Positions 16,418-25,696 of a stretch of 64,000 nt of DNA are shown piece by piece. The notes under the pieces were generated by a model. It did not search any database. It saw only the letters and a program-made list of their open reading frames with translations, and was not told the DNA's origin. The DNA is from Nitrospira sp. (GTDB lineage: Bacteria; Nitrospirota; Nitrospiria; Nitrospirales; Nitrospiraceae): positions 992,001 through 1,056,000 of the forward strand of contig JARFXP010000002.1 of NCBI GenBank assembly GCA_029194675.1, written 5' to 3'. Both the position numbers and the translations under genes were made by a program. Within the stretch, counting starts at the first letter, position 1, and every line of letters begins with the position of its first letter.

Positions 16418-17419
16418 ATGGACGTCCATTCTCAATTGCTTGTCTGGGGGATCGATAGAAAAGCGTGGGCTCATGGCTGGATCTGGTCAGTCGTGAGCCA
16501 TGCGATCGTGGTTACCACGCTGGTCATGTCGGTTCAATCAATACAAGTGGAGCAGGAGACCTTTCAGTGGAACATAGACATAGTGTCGAGCGGATCATTC
16601 GCCTCTCAGCCAGCCAAGGCCTCAACGCCGTCAGTGGAGGCTCAGTCGAGCAAAGAGTCTGTCCAGACATCGTTACAGGAAGACGCCTCCCCTCGGGCGG
16701 CGACATCCGCCTTGCGACGAATGGAGCACAAACCGCATACAGAGCAACATATGGTGGCAGTATCGGCGGCGCGATCGAATCTTTCGATTCAGACGCGATC
16801 CTCATCCTTGGCGAGTAGGTCGAAGGAGCCGGTGCTGGAATCTTCGGCCATGCGAGAAATGAGAGAGCCTCAGCACGCCGAGGTATCGACCAGCCGGTCC
16901 GAAGTCGCTGAGCCGCCCTCGGACTCGGTCCTTTCCGGGCAGTCTGCGGGCGAGACACAGATCGCCTCTGCTCCATCAGACCCGAGTTCCCTTGAATCCA
17001 ATGAGAAACGACCGTCGTCCGATCCCGCGCAAGGTTCAGAGACGTCTGCATCGCCCCCGCAAGAAGCGTTGTCGAATGAACGTGCTGTGATGGTTTCGCG
17101 CTCTTCGTCCGCAGGGGAAGCGAAAAGGTCGGATTATGGATGGTTGGCGGCAGCGATACGAGCACGGATCGAGGAGATCAAGCGGTATTCCGAGCAAGCG
17201 CGATCCAACGGGTGGGAAGGCCGTGTGGTGGTGGCAACTACGGTAAAGGCGGACGGCCGCCTCATGGATATCCGCGTGGTAGAAAGTTCCGGCAATGGCA
17301 GTCTTGACGAGGATGCCAAACAAATATTGCGAGATACCTCACCGGTGGTTCTCTCCCAGCCGCTGGAAGCCGCGCAAGTGACCGTGAGAGTCCCCATTGT
17401 GTTTGGATTGCATCGATGA
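16418..17419 (+). CDS. tonB: TonB-like energy transducer
   Basis: Links the inner-membrane proton-motive force to the outer-membrane receptor. The 333-residue protein has one N-terminal membrane helix (WIWSVVSHAIVVTTLVMSV), a long Ser/Glu/Pro-rich periplasmic spacer (about residues 55-235), and a C-terminal TonB domain (about 240-333) with IRARIEEIKRYSEQARSNGW, EGRVVVATTVKADGRLMDIR and VRVPIVFGLHR. It is placed directly after btuB, so it is probably dedicated to corrinoid uptake. No exbB or exbD is in the window. Confidence 0.88.
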   Translation: MDVHSQLLVWGIDRKAWAHGWIWSVVSHAIVVTTLVMSVQSIQVEQETFQWNIDIVSSGSFASQPAKASTPSVEAQSSKESVQTSLQEDASPRAATSALRRMEHKPHTEQHMVAVSAARSNLSIQTRSSSLASRSKEPVLESSAMREMREPQHAEVSTSRSEVAEPPSDSVLSGQSAGETQIASAPSDPSSLESNEKRPSSDPAQGSETSASPPQEALSNERAVMVSRSSSAGEAKRSDYGWLAAAIRARIEEIKRYSEQARSNGWEGRVVVATTVKADGRLMDIRVVESSGNGSLDEDAKQILRDTSPVVLSQPLEAAQVTVRVPIVFGLHR

Positions 17420-17457
17420 CTGAAGAAGGGGAGACGCCGACATGCTGACCGAATCCC

Positions 17458-17690
17458 GATTGCCCGGTTGCCGTCGTGCATCGGGCGACATGGCCGGATC
17501 AGCACATTCTGGCGGGCACGCTCGGCGATATCCGGGACAAGGTCCGGGCAGCTGGCATTCGCTCCCAGTCGATGGTACTGGTTGGACGAGTGTTGACAAC
17601 CAGCGATTTTGCCGAATCGAGACTCTCTGATCCCGGCTTCACGCATCGGTTTCGAAAGGCCGTTTCTGAGTTCAGGAAGCAGGTGAAGCC
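17458..17690 (+). pseudogene. cobM: C-terminal relic of precorrin-4 C11-methyltransferase
   Basis: About 75 residues match the end of CobM/CbiF as I remember it: PVAVVHRATWPDQHILAGTL, AAGIRSQSMVLVGRV and the terminal FAESRLSDPGFTHRFRK. The SAM-binding N-terminal two thirds are missing; tonB ends only 39 bp upstream. The relic is open and in the same frame as cobB, so the frame runs without a stop from 17476 to 19149. Whether a CobM-tail/CobB fusion is made or cobB starts internally cannot be decided from sequence alone. Confidence 0.78.
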
Positions 17691-17751
17691 CATGCCGAAT
17701 AATGTAAGGACGTCGCACGGGAATCAATCCGAGGATCAGGCGGACTGTGAA

Positions 17752-19149
17752 ATGAAACCCCATATGATCTCTCGTCTCGTGATTGCTGGCACATCGAGTC
17801 ATGTTGGAAAAACCACAGTGACGGTGGGACTCATCCGGGCCTTGCGCGCGCGCGGTTTGCGCGTCGTTGTCTTCAAGTGTGGGCCAGACTATCTGGATCC
17901 GACCTATCATGCCCGTGCCGCCGATGACACCTGCCATAACCTCGACGGTTGGATGATGGGGCGCGAGGCAGTGATTGAAACGTTCTTGCGAGTCTCGCGT
18001 GATGCCGACATCGCCGTCATTGAAGGGGTGATGGGCTTATTCGATGGGGCGTCGCCGACCGATGACGAAGGATCGACAGCCGAAATTGCCAAGTGGCTCA
18101 ACGCTCCGGTTCTGCTGGTCTGTGACGCCTCCGGCATGGCGCGAAGTATCGTTCCCTTGTCTCGAGGGTTCGAGTCCTATGACAAGGACCTCCGTTTGGC
18201 CGGGATCATCTGCAACCGCATTGGAAGCCGTGGCCATTTGGAGTTGCTGCGCACGGCCATGGCTGGATCGCTTCCGGTTTTTGGAGGTCTACCACAAGAG
18301 GACGCATTGGTCTTTCCGGAACGGCATTTGGGTCTGATGACCGCCGCGGAGAACGCGGTGCCGGAGCGCATCTTGTCCGCCTGGGGCGAACGGGTCGCCG
18401 CCTGGTGCGATCTCGACGCCATCATGGCCCTATCCCAGGATGCGCCTCTCTGCGCATCTGTCGAAAGACCCGCCGCGGTGGACTCCTGTTCCCGCATTGG
18501 ACTTGCATTCGACGAAGCCTTCCATTTCTACTATGAAGACAATCTCCGTCGCCTAGAATGCCTTGGTGCCCAGCTCGTGCGCTTTTCTCCCATCCATGAT
18601 GAAGGGCTTCCTGAGGTCGATGGTCTCTACTTTGGCGGCGGTTACCCAGAAGTTCACGCCGCAGCGCTTTCTGGGAATGCCTCGATGCGCAAGGCTGTCG
18701 CCGCCTTTGCGTCGGCGGGTAAACCCATCTACGGCGAGTGCGGGGGGCTCATGTATCTGTCGAGCGGCATCCGGACCCTTGATGGCAAGCGACATGAAAT
18801 GGTCGGCTTGATTCCCGGTGAGGCCGTGATGCGTGATCGACTCCAAGCCCTGGGCTATGTGGAAGTGGAAACACAAGGCACAACCCTGTTGGGTCCACCC
18901 GGCCTGCGATTTCGAGGACACCAATTTCGTTATTCCGACTTCCTTGTTCAAGCGGATGTGGACTGTCTATATGCAATTCGTCGGAGGCGCGGTGGAGAGG
19001 TCCTGCGCGAAGGGTATCGGGTCGGCAATACGCTCGCGTCCTATGTGCATGTCCACTGGGCTTCGAACCCCCTGGTCGCAAAGGGCTTCGTTCATGCGTG
19101 CCTTGCCCGCCGCAGGGAAGATGTCATGAAAAGGCCGGCCGGAGAATGA
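17752..19149 (+). CDS. cobB: Cobyrinic acid a,c-diamide synthase
   Basis: An ATP- and glutamine-dependent amidase for carboxylates a and c of the corrin ring (CobB/CbiA). From the start at 17752 it has 465 residues. The P-loop is GTSSHVGKTT (residues 13-22), followed by the dethiobiotin-synthase-like ATPase. The C-terminal class I glutamine amidotransferase domain has FGGGYPEVHA, the nucleophile Cys in YGECGGLMYL and a late His (YVHVHW). GAGGATCAGG precedes the start; 17764 is an alternative. The frame extends upstream into the cobM relic. It suits both salvage of incompletely amidated corrinoids and de novo synthesis. Confidence 0.93.
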   Translation: MKPHMISRLVIAGTSSHVGKTTVTVGLIRALRARGLRVVVFKCGPDYLDPTYHARAADDTCHNLDGWMMGREAVIETFLRVSRDADIAVIEGVMGLFDGASPTDDEGSTAEIAKWLNAPVLLVCDASGMARSIVPLSRGFESYDKDLRLAGIICNRIGSRGHLELLRTAMAGSLPVFGGLPQEDALVFPERHLGLMTAAENAVPERILSAWGERVAAWCDLDAIMALSQDAPLCASVERPAAVDSCSRIGLAFDEAFHFYYEDNLRRLECLGAQLVRFSPIHDEGLPEVDGLYFGGGYPEVHAAALSGNASMRKAVAAFASAGKPIYGECGGLMYLSSGIRTLDGKRHEMVGLIPGEAVMRDRLQALGYVEVETQGTTLLGPPGLRFRGHQFRYSDFLVQADVDCLYAIRRRRGGEVLREGYRVGNTLASYVHVHWASNPLVAKGFVHACLARRREDVMKRPAGE

Positions 19150-19156
19150 AGGTAGG

Positions 19157-19774
19157 GTGAAATACATGCATCAGGAGCAGTCGGCCAAGGAACATACAGC
19201 TCGGATGCAGCGCCTCAAGGCGTCGGTTGATCGGCGCATCGAGGAGGCGCAACGGGAGCAGGGGCTCTTGATCGTCTATACCGGCGCCGGTAAGGGGAAG
19301 ACGACTGCTGCGCTGGGGATGGTGTTGCGCTGCATCGGCCATGGCCGTAAGGTGGCGGTGGTGCAGTTCATCAAGGGCGCCATCGACACTGCGGAAGAGC
19401 GTGCTTTGAAGTTTTTTGGGGATCAAGTCATCTTTCTCCGGATGGGAGAAGGCTATACCTGGGAAACTCAAGATCGTGCGCGGGACATGCAGTTCGCACG
19501 ACAGGCCTGGAAGACGGCTTGTGAATTCCTGCGCGATGCCTCCTATGCCATGGTCGTTCTGGACGAGTTCAATATCGCGCTGCAGTACGACTATGTCCAC
19601 CTTGAAGAGGTGCTGTCGATGCTTCATGATCGTCCACCGATGCAACATGTAGTGATCACCGGTAGAGGAGGACCAGCGGCGCTCCTGGAAGAGGCCGATC
19701 TGGTGACGGAGATGAAGCAGGTGAAGCATCCCTTCCGAAGAGGCATCAAGGCACAGCCGGGGGTTGAATTGTGA
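19157..19774 (+). CDS. cobO: Cob(I)alamin adenosyltransferase, CobA/BtuR type
   Basis: Transfers the adenosyl group from ATP to the cobalt of reduced corrinoids. At 205 residues it has the CobA-type P-loop near the N terminus (YTGAGKGKTTAALGM), followed by VAVVQFIKGA and LDEFNIALQYDYV, then GRGGPAALLEEADLVTEM near the C terminus. The start is GTG at 19157 or ATG at 19166, both with G-rich sites upstream. It lies 7 bp after cobB and overlaps the next gene by four bases. A second, unrelated adenosyltransferase (PduO type) lies 0.9 kb downstream. Confidence 0.95.
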   Translation: MKYMHQEQSAKEHTARMQRLKASVDRRIEEAQREQGLLIVYTGAGKGKTTAALGMVLRCIGHGRKVAVVQFIKGAIDTAEERALKFFGDQVIFLRMGEGYTWETQDRARDMQFARQAWKTACEFLRDASYAMVVLDEFNIALQYDYVHLEEVLSMLHDRPPMQHVVITGRGGPAALLEEADLVTEMKQVKHPFRRGIKAQPGVEL

Positions 19775-19965
19775 GAGGACCGATCCAGAAAACCTGTGAG
19801 CACTGCGGACAAGCGTTTGAATGCGGCGGCTACCAGTGTTGGTGTGGCAAGCTCGGCATTACTGAGCCACAGATGGTTTGGATCGCAACACGCTATAAGG
19901 AATGTCTCTGTCCCATCTGTTTGGGAAAAATCGCGACCGGTGAGCTGGGGATTCGGCCATCATGA
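19771..19965 (+). CDS. Small cysteine-rich CWC-type protein
   Basis: A 64-residue protein with seven Cys: CEHCGQAFEC, then CWC, then CLCPIC. The spacing is that of the small cysteine-rich CWC family, whose function is unknown; the Cys pairs suggest zinc binding. The start GTG overlaps the cobO stop (GTGA), so translation is coupled to the adenosyltransferase. Its place between cobO and bluB suggests a role in corrinoid handling, but this is inference only. Confidence 0.8.
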   Translation: MRGPIQKTCEHCGQAFECGGYQCWCGKLGITEPQMVWIATRYKECLCPICLGKIATGELGIRPS

Positions 19966-19994
19966 ACGAGCGATGTCACGGAGTGCCCTGAGTC

Positions 19995-20678
19995 ATGCGG
20001 GTTGAAGGTCGGTTTTCGAATGCAGAGCGTACGGCGGTGTACCGCGCGATCTTCGAGCGCCGTGATGTCCGCCGCAACTTTCTGCCGACGCCGATTCCGG
20101 ATCACATTTTGAAGCGTGTGTTGACCGCTGCTCACCATGCCGGGTCGGTTGGATTCATGCAGCCCTGGGATTTTGTGGTGGTCAGGGATCAAACAACCAA
20201 GCGTGCGGTGAAAAGATTGTTTCAGCAAGCCAATGCCGAAGCCGCAACACGCTACCAGGGAAAACGCGCTGCGCTCTACCGAAACCTCAAGCTGGAAGGG
20301 ATCGAGGAAGCCCCGATCAATATCGGCGTGACTTGCAGCCGTCAGCGTGGAGGTCCCCATGTGCTGGGTCGCTCCATGGTGCGTGACACGGATCTCTATA
20401 GCACTTGCTGCGCCATTCAAAACCTGTGGCTGGCCGCACGTACGGAAGGTATCGGAATGGGCTGGGTCAGCATTCTCGATCACAGCGCCTTGAAACGCGT
20501 GTTGAGAGTGCCCAAGTCGGTCAAAGTACTGGCGTATCTTTGTCTGGGGTATGTATCGAACTTTGCAACACAGCCGGATCTGGAAAGCGCCGGATGGCGA
20601 GAGCGGATTCCACTGGACCATCTCATTCACTATGAGTCCTGGGGCCGGACAGTGACTGAACGTAAGGGGAAACGGTGA
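19995..20678 (+). CDS. bluB: 5,6-dimethylbenzimidazole synthase
   Basis: BluB fragments reduced FMN with oxygen to make DMB, the lower ligand of B12. The 227-residue nitroreductase-fold protein has the N-terminal YRAIFERRDVRRNF, the flavin-site region HHAGSVGFMQPWDFVVV, the central EEAPINIGVTC and the C-terminal GMGWVSILD. The enzyme needs oxygen, which suggests an organism exposed to oxygen. It ends overlapping the next gene's GTG/ATG start region. Confidence 0.93.
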   Translation: MRVEGRFSNAERTAVYRAIFERRDVRRNFLPTPIPDHILKRVLTAAHHAGSVGFMQPWDFVVVRDQTTKRAVKRLFQQANAEAATRYQGKRAALYRNLKLEGIEEAPINIGVTCSRQRGGPHVLGRSMVRDTDLYSTCCAIQNLWLAARTEGIGMGWVSILDHSALKRVLRVPKSVKVLAYLCLGYVSNFATQPDLESAGWRERIPLDHLIHYESWGRTVTERKGKR

Positions 20679-21274
20679 TGCGGATTACGAAGGTCTATAC
20701 CAGAACAGGCGATGCAGGGAAAACGAGATTAGCCGGTGGACAGCAAGTATGGAAGGACAGCTTGCGCGTCGAAGCCTACGGGGCGGTGGATGAACTCAAT
20801 GCGTCGATCGGTGTGGTACGGGTCATCAACGCCGACACGAAAGAAGAAGTTCAGGCAGCCCGACAACTCGAAGAAGAGTTACGCTGGGTGCAAAACAAAC
20901 TGTTCGACGTCGGAAGCATTCTTGCCACGGCGCCAGGTCAGACGTTCAAGAACATGCCGCAAGTGGCGGCGCAGGATGTTTTGCGCTTGGAAAAACTGAT
21001 CGATCGCTGTCAAAAAGATTTGGAGCCGCTCAAAGAGTTCATTCTGCCTGGAGGTGGAAAAGTGTCCGGTTTTCTCCATCAAGCAAGGACAATCTGCCGC
21101 AGGGCCGAGCGGGTCTGTGTCGCCCTATCAAAATCTGAACCGGTCGATTCCACCATCATTAAGTTCGTCAATCGACTGAGCGATACGCTGTTCGTCTTGG
21201 GTCGTTGGGTGGCGAAGACGCAGGGTGAGCCGGAGTTCTTATGGGAGCGCGATGTCGCAAAGAAAGCCGAGTAA
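20678..21274 (+). CDS. pduO: Cob(I)alamin adenosyltransferase, PduO type
   Basis: An adenosyltransferase unrelated in fold to CobA/BtuR. The N terminus KVYTRTGDAGKTRLAGG carries the ATP-binding motif, VEAYGAVDELNASIGV follows, and the C-terminal half has EFILPGGGKVSGFLHQARTI with the RRAERVCVAL helix and FVNRLSDTLFVLGRWV. The length (198 residues) is typical. The ATG at 20678 shares its A with the bluB stop (an upstream GTG at 20675 is possible), and the gene overlaps cobU by 23 bp. Having both types in one operon is unusual redundancy. Confidence 0.92.
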   Translation: MRITKVYTRTGDAGKTRLAGGQQVWKDSLRVEAYGAVDELNASIGVVRVINADTKEEVQAARQLEEELRWVQNKLFDVGSILATAPGQTFKNMPQVAAQDVLRLEKLIDRCQKDLEPLKEFILPGGGKVSGFLHQARTICRRAERVCVALSKSEPVDSTIIKFVNRLSDTLFVLGRWVAKTQGEPEFLWERDVAKKAE

Positions 21275-21812
21275 GCGTCGATCGGCGCGACGAGCAAGAG
21301 GCCGCATCATACTCGTGCTTGGTGGAGCGTCGTCAGGAAAGAGTGAGGCCGCTCTCCAACTAGCCGGCTCACGAGGGCCGCGTGCATTCATCGCCACGGG
21401 GCAGGGGTTGGATGATGAAATGGCGGCACGGATCGCTCGGCACCAGGTCAGACGGTCGACGGATTGGGAGACCGTTGAAGAGCCGCTCGAAGTGGAGGTC
21501 TGGTTTGCCAAGCAGGGCTCTCGGTACCGGACGATTCTCTTCGATTGCGTCACGCTGTGGTTAAGTAATTTGGTCGGAACCGGACTAAAGGAATCGGTCG
21601 TTCTCGCCCGAGTTGAAACACTCTTGCAGAGGATGCGTACCGCATTGGCCAGGGTAGTCATCGTCAGCAATGAGTTGGGCCTCGGGCTGGTTCCGGCTGA
21701 GCCGTCGGCGCGAGCATTTCGTGATCTTGCCGGACGGGTGAATCAGAAAATTGCCGTCGGAGCGGATGAAGTCCATCTAGTTGTCGGTGGAATATCGCTT
21801 CGCTTGAAGTGA
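21252..21812 (+). CDS. cobU: Adenosylcobinamide kinase / guanylyltransferase
   Basis: Phosphorylates adenosylcobinamide and transfers GMP to it, making AdoCbi-GDP for loop assembly. It has the P-loop [15 protein letters not shown] after a basic N-terminal extension, IARHQVRR with the guanylated His, [12 protein letters not shown] and [14 protein letters not shown]. The ATG at 21252 has GGGAG four bases upstream; GTG at 21225 is the alternative. At 186 residues the length is normal. The gene overlaps both neighbours by a few bases. Confidence 0.94.
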   Translation: MSQRKPSKRRSARRARGRIILVLGGASSGKSEAALQLAGSRGPRAFIATGQGLDDEMAARIARHQVRRSTDWETVEEPLEVEVWFAKQGSRYRTILFDCVTLWLSNLVGTGLKESVVLARVETLLQRMRTALARVVIVSNELGLGLVPAEPSARAFRDLAGRVNQKIAVGADEVHLVVGGISLRLK

Positions 21813-22882
21813 GTAGAGGAGCCGTTATGTCGATCCAGGACCTGTGCCGTCGAATTCAGCCGCTCGATGGAAGTTTGTATGCGAACGCAAAGCATCGATT
21901 GGATCGATTGACCAAGCCGCCCGGCAGTCTCGGGCGTCTGGAAGAATTGGCGGCGTCCTACGTCGCCATCACCGGCGAGCTGAAGCCAAATGTTCCGCGC
22001 GCCGTCGTATTTACCTTTGCCGCCGATCATGGAGTGGCTCTGGAAGGGGTGAGCGCTTATCCGCGGGAAGTCACGCCTCAAATGGTGTTGAATTTTCTAC
22101 GGGGTGGAGCAGGAGTGAATGTGTTGGCACGGCATGCCGATGTGGACGTGAGAGTCGTGGATATCGGCGTCGATTATGAGTTCGGCGCCGTACCCGGTCT
22201 TCTTGATCGAAAAGTCATGAAGGGTACGCGCAATCTAGCGATCGAGCCGGCGATGACGCGTGACCAAGCCGAACAAGCTGTGATGGTCGGAGTCGAGCTG
22301 GCGACTGAGGCCGTGCGAGAAGGATTCGGCCTGATTGGGACAGGTGAAATGGGTATTGGCAATACGACGCCTAGCTCCGCTATCACGGCGGTGATGACCG
22401 GTCGGCCTACAGCAGAAGCGACTGGACATGGGACCGGCATCGACGAATCAAGCCGTCTACACAAGGTGACGGTGATTCAGCAGGCGCTGGACCTGCATCG
22501 CCCTAATCCAGCTGACGCGCTCGACGTCCTGACGAAGGTCGGGGGCCTAGAAATCGCGGGATTGGCCGGGCTGATACTTGGTGCGGCGGAGGCGCGGGTG
22601 CCTGTTGTGTTGGATGGATTTATTGCCGGTGCAGCGGCGTTAATTGCCGTCGGGCTTCAGCCATTGTGCCGTGAGTATCTCATCGCCTCCCATTATTCGG
22701 TCGAGCGGGGCCATCGCATAGTCTTGGACCATCTGAGATTGAAACCGCTGTTGGATCTCGACTTGCGTCTTGGAGAAGGGACGGGGGCTTGTCTGGGGAT
22801 GGATCTGGTCTGTGCCGCGATCAAGATCTATACGGAGATGGCAACGTTCGATGAAGCCGGCGTGTCGGAGCGCAACACATGA
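21809..22882 (+). CDS. cobT: Nicotinate-nucleotide-DMB phosphoribosyltransferase
   Basis: Makes alpha-ribazole phosphate from DMB and nicotinate mononucleotide. The 357-residue protein has the family blocks [48 protein letters not shown] and the C-terminal [13 protein letters not shown]. In the ORF the start GTG at 21809 overlaps the cobU stop; an ATG at 21827 is equally plausible and has GAGGAG upstream. BluB supplies DMB from the same operon. Confidence 0.95.
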   Translation: MSRGAVMSIQDLCRRIQPLDGSLYANAKHRLDRLTKPPGSLGRLEELAASYVAITGELKPNVPRAVVFTFAADHGVALEGVSAYPREVTPQMVLNFLRGGAGVNVLARHADVDVRVVDIGVDYEFGAVPGLLDRKVMKGTRNLAIEPAMTRDQAEQAVMVGVELATEAVREGFGLIGTGEMGIGNTTPSSAITAVMTGRPTAEATGHGTGIDESSRLHKVTVIQQALDLHRPNPADALDVLTKVGGLEIAGLAGLILGAAEARVPVVLDGFIAGAAALIAVGLQPLCREYLIASHYSVERGHRIVLDHLRLKPLLDLDLRLGEGTGACLGMDLVCAAIKIYTEMATFDEAGVSERNT

Positions 22883-23643
22883 CGACCCTGGTTCGGCCGT
22901 TCCTCTTCGCATGGCATTTTTTAACCGCGGTCCCGCTCAGTAGACATCATCATGAACCCACCGCGATGGAATTGGCCTCATCGATGGCCTGGTATTCCAC
23001 CGTAGGCCTTCTGATCGGTGGGACATTGGTATTGGCGGACACTGTGTTGACGAAGCTGTTTGCGTCGGAGATCGTGAATGTATTGTTGATCGTGCTGCTC
23101 ATTGCCTTCACTCGCGGGTTACATCAGGACGGCTTGGCCGACACGTTTGACGGTCTTGCCGGTGGAAGAACACCAGCCGATCGCCTGGCTATCATGCGTG
23201 ATCCGAGGATCGGGGCGATGGGAGCGACCGGCCTTTTTTTGTCGTTGATCCTCCGCTACGCAGCACTCATGGCCCTCCCACATCCTCTCCGTGTGCCGGC
23301 TCTTGTCTGCATGCCGGCGCTCGGCCGTTGGGCAATGGTCATCCTAGCCTGGCTATCTCCTTATGCAAGGACAGAAGGTGGCTTGGCGGCACCGTTCCTC
23401 GTTCATTTGTCCTTACTTCACGTGCTGGGATCGACATTCGTACTTGCCACAGCACTCATTCTGGCGTTCGGTGTCGCCGGGGCAGTAGTCATATTGGTCG
23501 GCAGTAGTGCCGTGGTCGTTACGGTTCAGGCAGGTTGTCGGTCCTTGTTCGGTGGGATTACAGGAGATACGTTAGGCGCGACAAACGAACTTGTGGAGAT
23601 CATTTTCTTGCTTGTCGTTCCGCTGGTGTTCGTCCTGTCATGA
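22879..23643 (+). CDS. cobS: Adenosylcobinamide-GDP ribazoletransferase
   Basis: An integral membrane cobalamin synthase that joins AdoCbi-GDP and alpha-ribazole (phosphate). The 254-residue protein has several helices and the family blocks [12 protein letters not shown] (variant of the usual FLT-PLP start), [19 protein letters not shown] and [30 protein letters not shown] near the C terminus is also typical. It overlaps cobT and cobD by four bases each. Confidence 0.95.
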   Translation: MTTLVRPFLFAWHFLTAVPLSRHHHEPTAMELASSMAWYSTVGLLIGGTLVLADTVLTKLFASEIVNVLLIVLLIAFTRGLHQDGLADTFDGLAGGRTPADRLAIMRDPRIGAMGATGLFLSLILRYAALMALPHPLRVPALVCMPALGRWAMVILAWLSPYARTEGGLAAPFLVHLSLLHVLGSTFVLATALILAFGVAGAVVILVGSSAVVVTVQAGCRSLFGGITGDTLGATNELVEIIFLLVVPLVFVLS

Positions 23644-24596
23644 CGGGAAGTGAGCTTCTCCTCGCAGCAGGTGTCGATGCCGTCGCCGGGGATCCTCGAT
23701 GGTTTCCCCATCCCGTTCGTGCGATGGGAATAGTGATTGCCTGGTGCGATGAACATGCGGGAAAGCTCTGTCGTCATTCCTATGCCTTGCGCACATGCGG
23801 TCTCTTGCTGGCTCTCGGTTTGCCGTTGGGTGTATTCGCGCTCTCTCGCGAAGCCGTCACCATGGCTGATGGTATAGCCTGGTGGTTTGGAAGTCTCTTG
23901 TCGATCGCACTCGGATGGACCACACTTGCTGGCCGGGATTTGTGGGATCACGTTCATGAGGTAAAGAGGCGACTTGATCAGAACGACCTCTCAGGAGCTC
24001 GTCAGGCCGTCAGCAGGATCGTCGGGCGGGATACCGAGCGGCTGTCGGAAGAGGAAGTTGTTCGGGCAACGATTGAAACAACAGCTGAAAGCACGAATGA
24101 TGGAATAATTGCACCGTTGTTTTATCTCGTTGTGGGTGGAGCGCCTCTCGCGCTCGCCTACAAGGCGGTGAGCACGTTGGATTCGATGATCGGACACAAG
24201 GACGAACGACATGTCGATTTTGGCTGGGCATCCGCTCGACTCGACGATGTGGCCAACTGGATCCCAGCCCGTCTGTCTGCTGTCCTTATTCTCCTGGCTG
24301 CTGGTCTGGTCCTAGGCGGCAGTACGCCTATCAAAACAGGATGGCATGTGCTTTGGCGTGACAGCGGGAGTCATCCTAGTCCGAACAGCGGATGGCCGGA
24401 GGCGGCGATGGCCGGCTCGTTGGGAATTCAATTGGGAGGAATCAATTACTACGATGGCGTGCCCAACGAACGACCAGTGATCGGAACAGGCAGACGTCGG
24501 CTTGTTTTGAAGGATCTCACAATCGCATCTCGGATCATGATTGTCGCGTGTTTGCTGGGTGTCATCCTTGCGGTAGGAACGGTGTGGCTCGTCTGA
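23640..24596 (+). CDS. cobD: Adenosylcobinamide-phosphate synthase
   Basis: A membrane protein (CobD/CbiB) that attaches the aminopropanol-type arm to adenosylcobyric acid. The ATG at 23640 overlaps the cobS stop. The family blocks are DAVAGDPRWFPHPVRAMG, SRIVGRDTERLSEEEVVRAT, ESTNDGIIAPLFYLVVGG, LDSMIGHK, and NSGWPEAAMAGSLGIQLGG near the C terminus. The length (318 residues) is normal. Confidence 0.94.
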   Translation: MTGSELLLAAGVDAVAGDPRWFPHPVRAMGIVIAWCDEHAGKLCRHSYALRTCGLLLALGLPLGVFALSREAVTMADGIAWWFGSLLSIALGWTTLAGRDLWDHVHEVKRRLDQNDLSGARQAVSRIVGRDTERLSEEEVVRATIETTAESTNDGIIAPLFYLVVGGAPLALAYKAVSTLDSMIGHKDERHVDFGWASARLDDVANWIPARLSAVLILLAAGLVLGGSTPIKTGWHVLWRDSGSHPSPNSGWPEAAMAGSLGIQLGGINYYDGVPNERPVIGTGRRRLVLKDLTIASRIMIVACLLGVILAVGTVWLV

Positions 24597-25696
24597 AGCG
24601 TCGAATTCATGGCGGCAATGTTTACGCAGCCTCGCGTGAACTTGGCCTGGGTCTCGCCAAGCTCATTGACTTTAGCGCCAGTATCAACCCACTGGGGCCA
24701 TCCCCACGCGTCTGGCGTGCCATCACCAATGCTCGTCACCTACTGACTCATTATCCCGACCCGGATTGTTGGGAACTTCGTCAGACACTCGCCAAGTTGT
24801 GGCAACGATCTCCGGCGCACGTTGTGATAGGAAACGGTTCGACGGAATTGATCGATGCGCTTCCTCGCGCACTCCGGATACGGCATCTCCTGGTTGTGCA
24901 ACCCACTTTCTCCGAATATGCAGCATCGATGGCACGAATCGGTGGCCGTGTCAGCGCTGTATGCGCTACGCGCACTGAGCGGTACGCGCAACCGATCGAT
25001 GGTCTCTGCCGCCTGATAGAGCAGAGGAGGAATGGATCGGACGCCTTTGATGGAGTCATGCTCTGCAACCCCAATAGTCCTAGTGGCCAAGCATGCTCTG
25101 TTGATGATGTTCAACGATTGGCACGAGCCGCTCAACGATGTGGTGTTTGGTTGGTGATCGATGAAGCGTTTGCCGATTATTGCCCAGAACGGTCATTCAT
25201 TCCCCAAGCTTCCTCATGGCCGCGTGTCGTGATCTTGCGTAGCCTGACCAAGTTCTACGCCTTACCAGGTTTGCGGATCGGCTACGCAGTTGCACGGCCT
25301 TCCGTGATCGAGTTGTTACGTAGGCAAGTACCGCCATGGTCGGTGAATGCCCTGGGGCAGGTGGCTGCGCTTGCAGCCTTGGAGGATTCGGCCCATGCTC
25401 GAAAGAGCATGCAGTTTATGACAAAAGAACGAGAACGGTTTGGAAAACTGCTTGCTGCCTTGCCCGGCTGTTCAGTGATGCCGACGCACGCCAATTATTT
25501 CTTTATGGAGTTGCCTCGTGGCCGGCACGTGCGTGAGGTGACCGAGCAGTTGCGAAATGAGGGACTGCTGATTCGCGATTGTTCATCTGTTCCAGGATGC
25601 AACGCTCGTTCGATCCGGCTTGCCGTACGATCCCGACGAGAGAATGACCGGCTCATCCAAGTCTTGTCGAATCTGCTTCACCACGAAGCGTTGTGA
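24584..25696 (+). CDS. cobC: Threonine-phosphate decarboxylase-like aminotransferase
   Basis: A PLP enzyme of the histidinol-phosphate aminotransferase fold. In cobalamin clusters such proteins decarboxylate L-threonine phosphate to (R)-1-amino-2-propanol phosphate, the arm used by CobD. The start GTG at 24584 overlaps cobD by 13 bp, with AGGA upstream, and gives RIHGGNVYAASRELGL and FSASINPLGP at the N terminus. The PLP lysine lies in LRSLTKFYALPGLRIGYAV, and VIDEAFADY is the cofactor-Asp region. 370 residues. A histidinol-phosphate aminotransferase activity is less likely in this context. Confidence 0.9.
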   Translation: MARLKRRIHGGNVYAASRELGLGLAKLIDFSASINPLGPSPRVWRAITNARHLLTHYPDPDCWELRQTLAKLWQRSPAHVVIGNGSTELIDALPRALRIRHLLVVQPTFSEYAASMARIGGRVSAVCATRTERYAQPIDGLCRLIEQRRNGSDAFDGVMLCNPNSPSGQACSVDDVQRLARAAQRCGVWLVIDEAFADYCPERSFIPQASSWPRVVILRSLTKFYALPGLRIGYAVARPSVIELLRRQVPPWSVNALGQVAALAALEDSAHARKSMQFMTKERERFGKLLAALPGCSVMPTHANYFFMELPRGRHVREVTEQLRNEGLLIRDCSSVPGCNARSIRLAVRSRRENDRLIQVLSNLLHHEAL

